From Mesocentrotus franciscanus (lineage: Eukaryota; Echinodermata; Echinoidea; Camarodonta; Strongylocentrotidae), in the NCBI GenBank assembly GCA_037976565.1, contig CP137675.1, forward strand, positions 25,932,831 through 25,996,830: 64,000 bases of DNA, in the 5' to 3' direction. A model generated the notes under the pieces. It was not told where the DNA came from, did no database searches, and saw only the letters and a program-made list of their open reading frames with translations. Below are positions 12,441 to 24,129 of the stretch, in pieces. Made by a program: the position numbers and the translations under genes. Every line of letters begins with the position of its first letter. Position 1 is the stretch's first letter.

Positions 12441-14280
12441 ATATTATTAGTATTTTTATATTAGTATAGTAGTGTAGCGCCGCATTGGGGGCTAAATGGT
12501 TTGGTTTCCCGCTTAACGATTGGTTTGTAATGTTAGCGCCGTCCATCCTCGCCCCCCACACTCAGTGTTATTTAGGGTACGCGTATGCTTGCTCCTCCCT
12601 TTGAAAGCACTCTCCTATCTCAGGGATGCCCCTTTCGCGGGCTTTTCCTGCCTTGACCCCCGCCCCCAAAAAAAAATCTGGAACACTGCTCAATCATAGT
12701 TTATGTAACTCCCTATTTATGTAACTCCCTATCTAGGCCTATATGATATTCAATATATTTTATAACCCCCTTTTTGATATTTTATAACCCCTTTTAAAAA
12801 AAATTCAGGAATCCAAAGAGAGAGAGAGAGAGAGAGAGAAAAAAAAGGAAATCTCCAGGTGAAAAGTAAAAAAGACCCCCTTTTTTAAACACAATTCTCG
12901 GGCCGGACTTTGTCGCACGAAAAGTACCCCTTTACCGGAGATTTTGGGAACACGAATGAGGTCCCTCCGACCCCGGAGTGAGGGGGGGGGGGCGTCCATC
13001 CTTTTAAATGTGTGTTTTTAGAGCTTCAAGTGATGGTGAAATAATGCCATCTTCTAGGTTATTGGTTGGTATTCATAAATTAATCATATAAATATTTATT
13101 TGATATGAGTTTGTTCTTGGGTTAAAATGAGCACAATTCTATAAAGATCGCCAAGCAATTAATCATCCGTTTAAGAAAAGCTTGTGATTGGTCAAATTTT
13201 GTAGCAACGCGATTGGCTTAAAGTTTATTCAGAGGGCCAGGGGCCGGCGCGCGGACCAGTTTGATCTCATTTTGGATTTTTCTCGCCACTTCCGGCAATC
13301 GCTACTAGTCTATAGATCACGGTGCCAAGAGGACCTACGCTGGACTTACTTAGTTACCTCCTCGAATTTGCACTCATTCAGCATTTTCTTTACGAACTTC
13401 AGTTTTTATATTTACACCTGGACACCTGTCCAGTGATTGGCAGTTGTTATCCATCGGTACCGTGGTTGTATTTCTTGAGTCGACCACCTGGGAACATTTT
13501 CATTATCGACATCGTCGTTTTTGTTTCGTCATCGTCATCGTGAAGTAGGCCTAACTGAGTGTGAATCACGGATCGACTCTCGTTTCTTCGTTCATCGTCT
13601 GAACTTTACTTTCGCCATTATCCACATTGTCGGTGCCATCATTGCGACATCGTCAGCGCCATCATATTGATCAGAATTTACATGATCGTCACAGTGCCAT
13701 CCGCATTGACAATATCATCGACATCGATGGTAGGCCTATTGACTGAGCAACATCATTTTCCAGAATCGAGCTCAACTGCACTCGAAGTTATCATTCGATG
13801 ATTTAATTTGACAAGGTTGTATCATTTAATGTAACTTGCACTAAAAGCGGCAGTCTTTCGCTATAAAAATAGACTACCTTTAAATTTGTTTTATTATTAG
13901 AACATTGTTTTTAAATCATTTTTCCGGCTAGATTTTAGCACGGATTGATTAAACGCTCATTTAAATTATATGTTTCGTTTCAATCATTTTTGTTTACTCT
14001 TGCCTATAGCTGGTCTCTCGTAAATCACAGTGCAAAAAGGAGGATTTTAGGATGTTGGATCGATGGTGTGCCATGAGTAATCATCCATGCATCACTAATT
14101 AAATTCCAGGGCCGGATCTAGCTTTTTGCTAGAGGGGGTTGACCCAATGAGACTTTTGGGGTGCTATTTTGAACCCCCGTATGTGATGTTTTCCTGGCAT
14201 CTACTAACACAATGGAGACCATAAAAAGCAGTCACTGCTTTATTCTCTTTTTTTGGCAGCCGAAGGGGCTCGTCAGCGAC
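12441..14280. other. Intergenic, no gene seen
   Basis: Contains a (GA)n microsatellite at about 12818-12842 and several C or G homopolymer runs. Bases 13500-13740 are rich in degenerate TCATCG/ACATCG words, an eroded simple repeat. ORFs at 13188-13543 overlap this low-complexity sequence and show no domain. Confidence 0.45.
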
Positions 14281-15060
14281 AAAATGACATTAAGCCAACA
14301 TCGGGCCAACGTTATGCCAACCTCTATCCCACCATGTGCCGATGTCCTTCCGACATTGAACCAACGTTATGCCAACCTCTTTTCCACCGTATGCCGACGT
14401 CTCTCCGACATTGGACCAACGTCATCCCAACCCTTTGTTTACCATGTGCCGACGTAGGGCCAACGTTATGCCAACCTCTTTTCCACCGTATGCCGACGTC
14501 TCTCCGACATTGGACCAACGTCATCCCTACCCTTATCCCACCATGTGTCGACGTCTCCTCGACATTGGACCAACGTTATGCCAACCCCTTTTCAACCATG
14601 TGCCGACGTAGGTCCAACGTTATGCCAACGTCCCCCCGACGTAGGACCAACGTCATGTCAACCCCTATCCCACCATGTGCCGACGTAGGACCAACGTAAT
14701 GCCAATCCCTTTTCCACCATGTGCCGACGTCCCCCTGACGTAGGACCAACGTAATACCAACCCCTTTTCCACCACGTGCCGACGTCGGCCTAACATAATG
14801 CCAACCCCTATCCCACCATGTGCCGACGTTGGATCAACGTTATGCCAACCCCTATTCCACCATGTGTCGATGTTGGACCAACGTTATGCCAACCCCTTCT
14901 CCACCATTTGCCGACGTAGAAGCAACGTTATGCCAACCCATTTTCCACCATGTGCCGACGTCCCCCCGACGTTTGACCAACGGTATGCCAACCCCTATCC
15001 CACCATGTTCCGACGTTGTACCTACCCCTTTCGAGTTCATGCCAACATCCTTCTGACATT
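14281..15060. repeat. Minisatellite with 55/44-bp units built from 11-mers
   Basis: The anchor CCAACGTTATGCC recurs at spacings of 55 or 44 bp (for example 14311, 14366, 14421, 14465, 14520, 14575, 14619). Both lengths are multiples of 11. One unit parses cleanly into CCAACGTTATG, CCAACCTCTTT, TCCACCGTATG, CCGACGTCTCT and CCGACATTGGA, each a variant of CCRACNTNNNN. Because 55 and 44 are not multiples of three, each unit shifts the frame. The array is nonetheless open over long stretches in several frames on both strands, so the open frames (up to about 148 codons) are better explained by lack of stop words than by a gene. Confidence 0.92.
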
Positions 15061-16848
15061 ACCAACACCAACTCAACAACATATTCACACCAACATCAGT
15101 GATCATCCGTTCATAAAAACATCGTCAAGATCATACTACATCGGACATGTACAATCATTCAAACACATGCATCACAACGTGACAAGGAAAAGGCCAGGTA
15201 ATTTAAGATTGGGTTAAATAAATAAACAGAGCAAAATCAATAAAATGAAATAGTAACAATTTCATCAAAATCGGACAGTAATTAAAAAAAGTTCATTATA
15301 GAACTCGACTTACATCCCTCTGGAACATATAATGTATAATAACAATATTGCAGCAAGTGGACATGTTATTCTAATTTCGTCATGTCTATTTTCTGGTACA
15401 TTTTAATAATTTAATCACTATCAAAACTTGATAATAACTTATTTGTCCAATTTTAATGAAAAGTTCACCGTCTTGCTTTTTAGGATTTGCTCTGAATACA
15501 TCCCCCCCTTGCAAAAAACGAACAAGGAAAATAAACTGATTTTGTGATAAAACATACTTTATTTTATGTGTAATAAACAAACTGTTGTAAATATGAATAC
15601 AATTCTTGTACATTTTTCTTTGGTACTTTCGTTTGAGAACAAAAAAGATGTAATCATAGTTTCAAGTTCAAGGTATCTCACTGTGTCACAATATACTGTC
15701 AATGAATGCTAGGACGATATGAGCTGTTATAAAATGAAGTGTCGCTTACACTTAACACAACCAAACATACTGACATACATTGTACGAATATTATAAACAA
15801 TCCTCACTACTTCCCGAGTAAAACAAAACAAACATTCTGGCAGACGAACACCATTGTTTATGACAAGATTCCCTACACTGCTGGGTGGTTCCAATGTCCT
15901 TGTTTCAGGAGGATTCCTCTACATAAATTATGTTCAACACAAAATATAAAGAAATTAATAAGTGTTTACCATTTGTGTATCAGGAACTAGGCAATTAATA
16001 TAAACAAGTTTTCATAAAAAATAAAAAATAAAATTCAGAGAAATTGCCAACATTTTTGTTGCTTTGGCATTTCAGAGATGCTGATACATTTTGTCACCAA
16101 ATCTATTGTTAACACATCTATAAACCCCTTTTTCCAGGACCGGAGGGATACATTGCTTGAATGCGTGAAGTGAAGAAATTGCTAAATGTTTATATTAGAA
16201 GAGTGGAAATTTGAGAGAGAAGAAAAGAAATAGAAGAGCTTGAAAAGGGACAAAACACAAGTTTCTTTACTCTAATATACCACTTTCAATATTTCTTTAA
16301 AATTAAGAAAAGGTTGTACGAAAAAACATTCAGTCACTTAGATATATGAAATATTGTTTTCTTACCTTTGGAATTCGTTATAGCATGCATTTAGTTGACA
16401 CATTATACAGGCATATTCAAATCAATTACGACCTTCTTTGGCTCATGGTATGGCTCTCTTTTTCAAATTTGGCCATTGGTGAAATTTCACAACAAATAAC
16501 AAGTAAAGATGTATAGCACACTTTTTAATAAAAAAGTTAATGTTTATGTTTGTGTACAAAACATATAAATGCAGAGCTGGCTAGCAAGCACCGTAGCTCG
16601 CCTAAGCGGAGATCGTTCTCGATATGACATCACAAATCCTTCGGTCAATCATTCCGAGGAACTCTGAGAATTTTAAGGGGCGGGGTCCACCATTAAACGA
16701 GCAACTTGGAGAGCTTTTCAAAAATTTGTAAACAATATAAGGAGGGGTTTATTTATGAAACAATTGTTATTATCTTGCTTAAAAAATGTCTCGATACAAG
16801 ACATAATAGCTTAAAAGTTCCCAAGGCAGTCGACCTTTAAAGAATGGG
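15061..16848. other. Intergenic or 3' flanking sequence, no gene seen
   Basis: AT-rich with no domain in any frame. Bases 15255-15295 carry a fragment (TTTCATCAAAATCGGACAG) related to the AAAATCGGATAAC motif of the foldback element at the window start. A minus-strand AATAAA (TTTATT at about 16747) lies about 100 bp beyond the candidate terminal exon at 16849. Confidence 0.4.
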
Positions 16849-16898
16849 TTAGTCGGAATCAAAATCTTGACTAGCTTGTGGTGGTACAACTTCGGCAT
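16849..16898 (-). CDS. Possible terminal exon of an unknown minus-strand gene
   Basis: On the minus strand a pyrimidine tract (TTCTTTCTTCTTTTTTCTGCCACAG) ends at a consensus acceptor just upstream of 16898. The following 50 nt can be read in phase 1 as AEVVPPQASQDFDSD and then stop, a plausible acidic C-terminus. An AATAAA signal lies about 100 bp downstream. Other phases are also open briefly, so the frame is unproven. No homology is recognised. Its partner exon would be upstream at higher coordinates (see 18023-18162), but the phases there do not match simply. Weak call based on splice and polyadenylation signals only. Confidence 0.25.
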
Positions 16899-17290
16899 CT
16901 GTGGCAGAAAAAAGAAGAAAGAAACCAAACAAGATTTAAAACCAGATCATGGAAACATCACCTAGAAATAGTACGATATTAATCAAATAGTACGGCATTC
17001 AAAGAAAGTAGTCCTGATTGGCACATCCTCCCTAATTTTGATAAAATTTCATGGATAGAACTTAAAAGTACTTTGTCATAAAAATAACTGTGTTCAAATT
17101 TTAGAGCAAATTAACCAATAGTATGGAAATGAGAAAGGAATGGATTTCTTTTATTTTTGTTTTGTTTAATTCGAATACGACATCAAGCACTCTTCTTTAC
17201 AAAGAAAATATTCACTTTAAGTAAAATGGCAGTGATGAGTCAATATAAAGTATCTGCTTGCTCAGTGTTAAGATGTTTGATTGACAACAG
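16899..17290. other. Non-coding, possible intron
   Basis: AT-rich, with no exon-like segment seen on either strand. Confidence 0.3.
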
Positions 17291-17295
17291 TTTAA

Positions 17296-17653
17296 GGCCC
17301 CTCTAAGTGTTGGGATCCCAAAATTAGCCAAAGAATAGATGTCACAATCTCACTTAAATGGTATGATGTGAAAGAGGATGTTATTAGCAACCGGGCACTT
17401 CTGCAAATAGAATTTTTCCCCAAAATATGTGTTTAAAGAAGAATATGGATGAAAGAATACACAATTTGGGTTTTCTGCATACAACACAAAACCCTAAGTT
17501 AGTATTAACGTTTGTATTCTTTTATCAATATTCGTCTACAAACACATTTTTAGGGGAAATGTTTGCAGAAGAGTGCAGTGTTTAATGACATCCTTTTTCA
17601 CATCATTATAAATTTGAAGTGAAATTTGAGGCTCCCAATACTTGAGAGAGGCT
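17296..17653. mobile_element. Palindromic miniature element, TTAA-flanked
   Basis: The two halves are diverged reverse complements. The left end starts GGCCCCTCTAAGTGTTGGGA and the right end is the inverse of AGCCTCTCTCAAGTATTGGG. The centre lies near 17478 with almost no spacer. TTAA is present just outside both ends (17292-17295 and 17654-17657). A partial copy lies at about 55985-56220. Confidence 0.75.
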
Positions 17654-17658
17654 TTAAA

Positions 17659-18022
17659 GTAAAAACAAAAACACAAATATATAGCGTTATAGTTGCTTAT
17701 ACAAGAAACAGATCAATTAACTGTGTTTTGTTCTTTGTGGCACCCTGCATTCAGATTTTTTTCCAAAAAGTACAGCTATAAGCAATATTTCATGATTTTT
17801 TTTTTTAGTTGAAAAGTTTTGTAAGTGATCACATTGCAGTTACTCAATATAATGAGGAAAAAATACTTACATATATGCCATACATAAACGTACATTGATC
17901 CAGTACATTTGTAACTTTGTGTGCAGGGCACCACTATAAGGAATAATAAAGAGTGCATTATCTATCCTGTCTACATGTATAACTATTAAAAAACAAAGTG
18001 AATAAAATGCCAAATGACATAC
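17659..18022. other. Non-coding, possible intron
   Basis: No exon convincingly supported. A minus-strand GTAAGT follows a short open stretch near 17875, but the reading frame has no recognisable content. Confidence 0.3.
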
Positions 18023-18162
18023 CCATATTTCTGAATGTTGAGGTTGATGGGGTCGTTGGGGCTGTTGGGGTCTACAGTGTTCTGGAGGTTGATGGGGTCG
18101 TTAGAGTCCATGGGGTCGAGGTCCTCGAGGTCGAGGGGGTCCTTGGTGCTGTTGATGGTGTT
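18023..18162 (-). CDS. Possible low-complexity exon (Asp/Pro repeat)
   Basis: On the minus strand a pyrimidine-rich acceptor (CTACCTCCTTCAG) precedes 18162, and a strong donor GTATGT follows 18023, giving a 140-nt exon. In the frame starting at 18162 it is open and reads as three repeats: NTINSTKDPLDL, EDLDPMDSNDPINL and QNTVDPNSPNDPINL. The underlying DNA units are about 39, 42 and 45 bp, so length changes are multiples of three, as expected under coding constraint. The exon would end in phase 2, giving only a short GCRSCTTTS-type tail if joined to 16898. It could equally be a non-coding G-rich minisatellite. No homology is known to me. Confidence 0.3.
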
Positions 18163-18857
18163 CTGAAGGAGGTAGGGGTACTACACGTTAATAGGCCTAT
18201 AGATTATCTATATGACATGACTCGAGATTAAAGTTAAACTAGATTAAATCTCTATGTGAACACACCCTGCATTGAAAATATGCAGTAAACTATTAAACAG
18301 TACACACAAGCAAACATGATTATGAGTGTGAACAGGGCCACATTCCGACGCAGTCCGCCACTTCGGTTCCTACGCTAAATAAGTAACAAAGAAAACTGTT
18401 TCTCTCCTACTTACTTTTGATCTAAATTTCACATGGACTATATATAATAAACAAGTAATCGTCTACATCGTTGCAGAATATTTGCTACTTCAAAATACAC
18501 TAAAATGTACTGTAATTTCTGCTGACAAAGACAAAAAACTCAGCTTTTCTACGTATAGTATTAGTAGTAGAAGTAGTTGTAGTAGTATTTTCTTTTACTA
18601 CAATGTTTATAGTGCGCAAACTACAAAGAACTACATTTGATATAAACCGTTGATATTCATTCATGCATGGCAAAATCATATCATCATATTTGATATCATA
18701 CGAAAGGGGAATAATTGGTCTCCGACATGAATAACAAAACAATTTTTGGAACATAATTGTTTTCTTTATACATTATATGAAAAGTTCGGTTGCGTTTTTT
18801 CTTCTTCTCTCTAGGGACATGCATAGACATAATGATGATCATCCCACTCTACTCTGT
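18163..18857. other. Non-coding, no gene seen
   Basis: Contains a degenerate TAGTAGTAG simple repeat near 18560-18590. No supported ORF. Confidence 0.35.
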
Positions 18858-18865
18858 CCGTTACC

Positions 18866-19005
18866 CAGGGGCGGATCCAGCCGGCGGCAAGGGAGGGGGC
18901 CGAAAAAGGGGCCCACTTCGTGCGAAAATTTGAAAACCATGCCAGCCGATTTTCCGCTCAGTGGGGTGTAGTGAGCAATTTTTTTTTGCCCTGGATCCGC
19001 CACTG
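18866..19005. mobile_element. hAT-like miniature element with 8-bp target duplication
   Basis: The 140-bp element begins CAGGGGCGGATCCAG and ends CTGGATCCGCCACTG, inverted repeats with two mismatches. It is flanked by an exact 8-bp direct repeat CCGTTACC at 18858-18865 and 19006-19013. An 8-bp duplication with short inverted ends is the mark of hAT-type transposons. It encodes nothing. Confidence 0.85.
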
Positions 19006-19013
19006 CCGTTACC

Positions 19014-20530
19014 CCCCACCCACCCCTTTTTCGGAGGGCATAATATGATCGCATCTCTTTGCAGTAGAAGAAGAAGAGCGCCCTCTATCTTGTGATGAGA
19101 CTTACTTCTGAGAGATTTCTGCCGATAAGAAATAATGATCTGCTTGCCTGGACTCAGGGTCGAGTACGAGTGAGTGCTGCCAATTTGTCGTTATTCGGTA
19201 CCAAGGTAATGAAAATTGAGTGTATATACATGTATTTCTATTTTTATAAGATTTACTCCATCTGTCATGAGTAGGAATAAACAGTGAGGTGGGAAAGCCT
19301 TTTCGACTGAGAAGTATTGAAGCATATTGGTGAAAGAACTTCTAATTCTACGTAAGACAGTATCTAGACCGAAAGCTTCAGTCTCTGATATCGACGGTTG
19401 TTCCGCTGAGATTGCATCTGGCTCCTCTGACCGCCTCTATACATAGACTGAAGTACGGCGTATGGGGTAGTGTGCGGAACGAATGGTTCGGTTCGGCCGG
19501 ACCGCGATGAATGAGATATGCAACGAGTTTTTCACTTTTTACGTCTTCACATATTCATTTTGGCTGCAATATTACACTGAGTATTATAAAAAATAATAAA
19601 TAACCCGGAAATATATACTTGACTTACGATAGCTTGCTCATTTAGATCCTAAATTAATGATTAATCCGAGAAAGTCTTGTAGCCAACATGATTTGTTGTC
19701 AGCCATCTTGGTTTGAGTTGATGAATATTCATTTTTCTTTTCGAACGTCCAATAGCTACGTATGAGTCAGCCCGGCTTGAGCCGGTGATGTTTGAATATT
19801 CATAAGTCCAATATCAAACACGTGCTCTGATTGGCCATTGGGCTTGTTTTGGTCGGTTGACCCGGAAATATATCGGCCGGGTCATGTCATAGATTACCAG
19901 TTCGAATGCCGTTTCATGGTTCTGAGATAACAATTGGATAATTCATATACGTAAGTCCGTAAATTTCGCATTTAGAAATAGGTAATAAAACTTATACAAC
20001 TGTACATAGGAGAAAAAAAATACAAATTTGATTTCTATCTGATTTATAAATCAGAAAATTAGATCTAAATAAGGAAAATCGTGGGAGAAAGTTTCGGGGT
20101 AACAAGTGCTGCACAATCGGCTCAATCTCTCCCCCCGTTGCGAGCCGTATTGGTTACCGTCTGTGTATGGGGAATGTCAACAAATGTCAGTTTTATTAAA
20201 GAATGACCCATACCAGACGGTTATTTCTGTCTAGACAGTATCCTACTCCATGCCCCTGGCCCTGTGTGAAGAGTGATGTAAACAAAACGTAAATGTTTTC
20301 GATCGCCGCGCCCCGCACCAGGCAAACTTTGCAAGCTACCACAACGTCGCTGGTGTTCGCTAGTGAGTAGTGGACTCTTCTTTCAACATAGCACTTTTTT
20401 TAAAATTTGTCACAAATTAAATCCAAAAATGGGCAAAATGTGAAAACTTGATACCGGAGACGGATCGAATGGTAGCAGCAGCTAGCACTAGCAGTTTGCT
20501 TACCATTTGTGGGTCGACTCCTGAGGATAA
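19014..20530. other. Intergenic, no gene seen
   Basis: Mixed composition. Short open frames (19092-19274, 20400-20609) lack domains or splice context. GCTAGCACTAGCAG at about 20480 recurs at about 22500, just outside the element that follows. Confidence 0.4.
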
Positions 20531-22113
20531 TGAGTGATTTCAAGTACGGTGTTCGGTGTTGGTGTTGGTGTTGAGAGCGTGAAAAGGCTGCTAAACGGAG
20601 CTCCAACACCGACGGTCAGTTTAGAAGGACGATACCGATCACGTTATCGATAGCTCAACACCAGCCTCAACACGAGTGACGTCCTACTCTACAGGCGAAA
20701 AGTCTTGCGGTAAAAGCATAATCTATTCAGAAATTCCAGTGAATTACATCATATTAGGGTGTCTGAACGATTTTTCAATTTTCCCTTTTGGATCGTTTTT
20801 CACCATTTTGGTTGGATAATTGAAAAAATTATTCACTCAGAATAATACATAATTACATTTCAAATTTCAAGACTCACCGATGTTTCTATCAAAAGTTACA
20901 GCCCCTTCAATTCCCTACAATATTCATCCATTTTTTGTAAGAATCAACGAAAAAGACGTACACGCAGAGTTATGTTGTTTTGCTAAATTTAGCACAACAG
21001 CTGAATTGCGCAATATGCAAGCGTACACATACGCGTGCAAGCGTGCGTGTTGCTTAAATGATGCGCGATCGGCAATCCATTGTCTTCAATGGGCACCCAC
21101 TTCCGGGTTTGTAGACACGGCCCGATGCATATTCATGTGCAGATTTTACGCTATCACCATGGGTTCGGCGCGGAGCTCACGCCTCCCTACTTAGCTGATC
21201 CGAAAAATGTGGGAAGGGTAGGTATTTTCAAACTGTAATTGTTTGTGATCCCTGGGGGCTAGCGAAAAATAAGCGTAGGGATATTTTCCTTACGACTGGG
21301 ACTACTTATCGCCAGGGGCGTCATATCTCATAAGTGGCAAATTTCGGAGTTAGCCAGGAAACAATGTTTAAATAGCTGTTTTGACCAAGATATTTTTAGA
21401 ATTTCGAGATGACGCCCCTCTGGAAATATTGGAATTAATCTTCTCTTTCATATGACACCTCATTTATTGAGTATCACCTTCAGGATCACAAAGAATAAAG
21501 GTTTGAACTTCAAAAAAAAAAAAAAACTTTGACCAATTTTGCATGATCGCGTAATGCACATAGACTGCATAGGGCTGTGTGCAATCTCTATGGGAAGGAT
21601 TTTAGCACACAACATCGGGTGTGCGATCAGACACCCTAATCATATCGAATATCAAATGTAAAGTTATATTAAAAAATGAATAGAGAAAATATAATTTCTC
21701 TTGAAAAACATATACAGCTCCCATGATTTACAGTTGTTTTGACTGGAAAATGGATTTTACCTTGGCTTGATCGTGAGATTCGTGACAGATGCACGCATAG
21801 TAATACATGTACCTGCGGTAGATCTATACTGCAACACCAACACCAACACCAAACTTGAAATCATGAATTTCCCAATCCCTAGGGGCTGGTGTTGGTGAAT
21901 GGGAAAATTACACGTAAATCGTCAACACCAACTGCGATACTCAGTTCAGCAGACGACATTCAACACCAGCTTTCAACACAGACTACCGGAAATGCGTCAT
22001 ATTTTCCGAGGTCAACCTCAACACCAGCATGATTTCAAGTTCGGTGTTGTAGCTGGTGTTGGTGTTCTCACAACACCAACACCAGCTTTCATTACCGTAC
22101 TTGAAATCACTCA
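20531..22113. mobile_element. TIR transposon with TGGTGT-rich subterminal repeats
   Basis: A perfect 20-bp inverted repeat, TGAGTGATTTCAAGTACGGT, occupies 20531-20550 and its complement 22094-22113. Inside both ends are many copies of the word GGTGTTGGTGTT in both orientations (near 20545-20570, 20600, 20660, 21830-21850, 21885, 21930, 22020-22090). Clusters of short subterminal motifs are typical transposase-binding regions. Without the nested insertion the element would be about 690 bp. It has no transposase. I could not identify a clear target duplication. Confidence 0.75.
20754..21639. mobile_element. Nested TIR element with 5-bp target duplication
   Basis: The inverted ends TTAGGGTGTCTGA and TCAGACACCCTAA are flanked by the direct repeat TCATA at 20749-20753 and 21640-21644. 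The 886-bp element lies wholly inside the 20531-22113 element and so inserted later. The plus-strand frame at 20880-21194 resembles no known transposase. Confidence 0.75.
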
Positions 22114-23239
22114 ATGAGCTTACAATTTGTTACATTGCAGAAATACTAACCTCTCACGAGAGTTCGCGATTTTGGTTACACTAAGTAGTACACTAAGTTA
22201 CGACAAAGTAAATTAGCTGTTTTCGCGTTGCCAATTTACGATAAAAGCGAAGAGTGTGAAAAGGCGTGTACGTGTGCAGGATCGATGTTCAATAAATTAA
22301 GCGAACACCGTGCGTGCGCCTTGCCCTTACTGGCTTAGTACACTTAACTTCTCGTAAAATTTTGGTATCAGAAAAAAGGCTGATGCCATGTTGCCAATTT
22401 AATGACTTTTTAAAAGTAGCAATTCAGCATGCAAATGGCACAGAGACTGAGAGAGTGTCATTTGCGGACTGCGCTAGTTTTGAGCTGGCCACTGTGGCGC
22501 GCTAGCACTAGCAGACAAATATTCATGGCACTTGGGCCTTAGGGTGCTATTATAGTAGATTTTTTGGCCTAGAATCAGCGTTTTCAAACGTCTTTCAGGC
22601 AAATTTTCAAGGTGATAAACGCAAACTTGTTTTGAAACACACATACAAATCGGAGCTTCCCAGGCTAATTTCCGGTTCTGAGAAATAGTGCGCGCCATGT
22701 GCAGTGTCATGTTGACATACAAGCATGTGTGTGTACTCGTCCATCACTCATTGTTTTGTGCATGCATTGTTAATCGTGTTTATGCATCGTGTGATTACGT
22801 GCTTTAACTTTTGTATTGTCATCGTGTGCACATGCTAAAGTACTACTCCAAGAAGATCAACAACATGTTGCTATTTGTTATCCTTAGTTTAGACCTTTAG
22901 TTGGATCGAAAATAAAAAAAGCGGGCGCTCTAGTTGACCTCTGAGAAACTCTCTGCTTCCCGGGTCAAACTGGCAAAGCAGCTGCGCAGAGACAAGGCCT
23001 TTATTTCGAATCGTGAAGAGTTGATAAACGCGACATTCCGAAAATCACGTTCGTATAGTGGGGTTCAATATGTACATATAGAAACGCTGATTCTGAGTGG
23101 CATAATTAACTTACAATGCATTAATGACCATACACTATCACGATTATGTTTCCAATCTTTTTTTTTCCTGTCTTAATCTTTTAAGAATATCTAACGGTGA
23201 CGAGCATTAGTAGCCCAGGATAGGACACTCAAGACAAAT
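22114..23239. other. Upstream region of the first zinc-finger gene
   Basis: No coding exon seen. A possible acceptor (CTTAATCTTTTAAG, ending about 23184) precedes the first coding exon, so a non-coding first exon may lie in this interval. No TATA box or other promoter element stands out. Confidence 0.35.
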
Positions 23240-23369
23240 ATGTCTGAAGAAAATGAGGAGTATTACCAGGTTGTGTGCATCAAAGAAGAGGTCATAGAAG
23301 ATGACTGGAGAGAAGATGACACAACCAATATGCAACTAACAGAATCTGGACATTTATCATCAAGTCAAG
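23240..23369 (+). CDS. N-terminal exon of C2H2 zinc-finger gene A
   Basis: The exon starts at ATG 23240 and ends at donor GTATTG (23370). It is 130 nt, 43 codons plus one base, phase 1. It encodes MSEENEEYYQVVCIKEEV, then EDDW and a Thr/Ser-rich tail ending LSSSQ. The same module (FYQVVCIKEEV..EDDW) recurs at 39461-39683, and two preserved copies argue for coding function. IKEE fits the psi-K-x-E sumoylation consensus, which suggests a role in recruiting repressor partners; that is inference. The phase-1 end matches the G|AT acceptors at 25668, 26873 and 30267, so this exon probably splices to one or more finger exons downstream. Confidence 0.8.
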
Positions 23370-24129
23370 GTATTGAAACTGGTATTTTATTATTAGTGAA
23401 AGTCCTTTAAAAATTGATATGATTACTAGGTCCTTTGCTTTGTTATTGCGATTGATGTAAAATTGCGATTGATGCAAATCAATTGCAACTTCAAATTAAT
23501 CGCAACTGTGTACATAAAAGATAAGAGTTGCGATTTGTTTAAATCTAACGTATTATTTCCTCTTCATTAAATATTATTATGAAATGAACTTTCTGTAAGC
23601 TAATTGGAAAGGTTGATTATGTAATACAAAGGAATTTGTCAATATCATGAGGTTTTGGAATTAGGTAAAAGATATGAGTTCCCTAAAGTACATTCATTTT
23701 CAAAGACGTGAAATACAAAATTCTATTTCAAGCTTTTCTGAGATTTAAGCCCATGTTCATGTGCACTTGATGTGGAGGTTCCCAAGTTTAAAACAAACTG
23801 ATGGCAGGTCAGGCAAGTCATTTTTTTAAATATTTTTTTTAAATAATCAGGTTGATCAGTGACATTATGAAGTCTGGGCCTGAATTTAAAAAAAAGATTT
23901 AAAAAACCAACATAACTAGAAATATCGCAATCTGTATTGCCGCGCAATGCGAATGTATCCCCCGGAAGTGGCAGCGATTTTGTGTCATCCTAATGTTCGA
24001 AGGAGGGACAAAGATCCCCTCTCCCCTCCCTGAAACAAAAGGATGATGTAGAGATCGCCACTAGTGGCTCGGACTATTGTCAAGACTAGAATAGGAGCAG
24101 CATCACCAAATCAATATCTGTGTAGATTA
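23370..24129. other. Intron 1 of zinc-finger gene A, 5' part
   Basis: AT-rich intron sequence between the N-terminal exon and the 24.1-25.5 kb satellite. A short alternating-strand low-complexity stretch (TTTTTTTAAATATTTTTTTT) occurs near 23820-23840. No exon seen. Confidence 0.5.

Noticed and set aside
14253..15217. Long overlapping open frames (up to 148 codons) with a repeated MPTPIPPCADVGPTL-type peptide
   Set aside because: They arise from the 11-bp-based minisatellite, are open in several frames on both strands, and unit lengths of 44 and 55 shift the frame each time.
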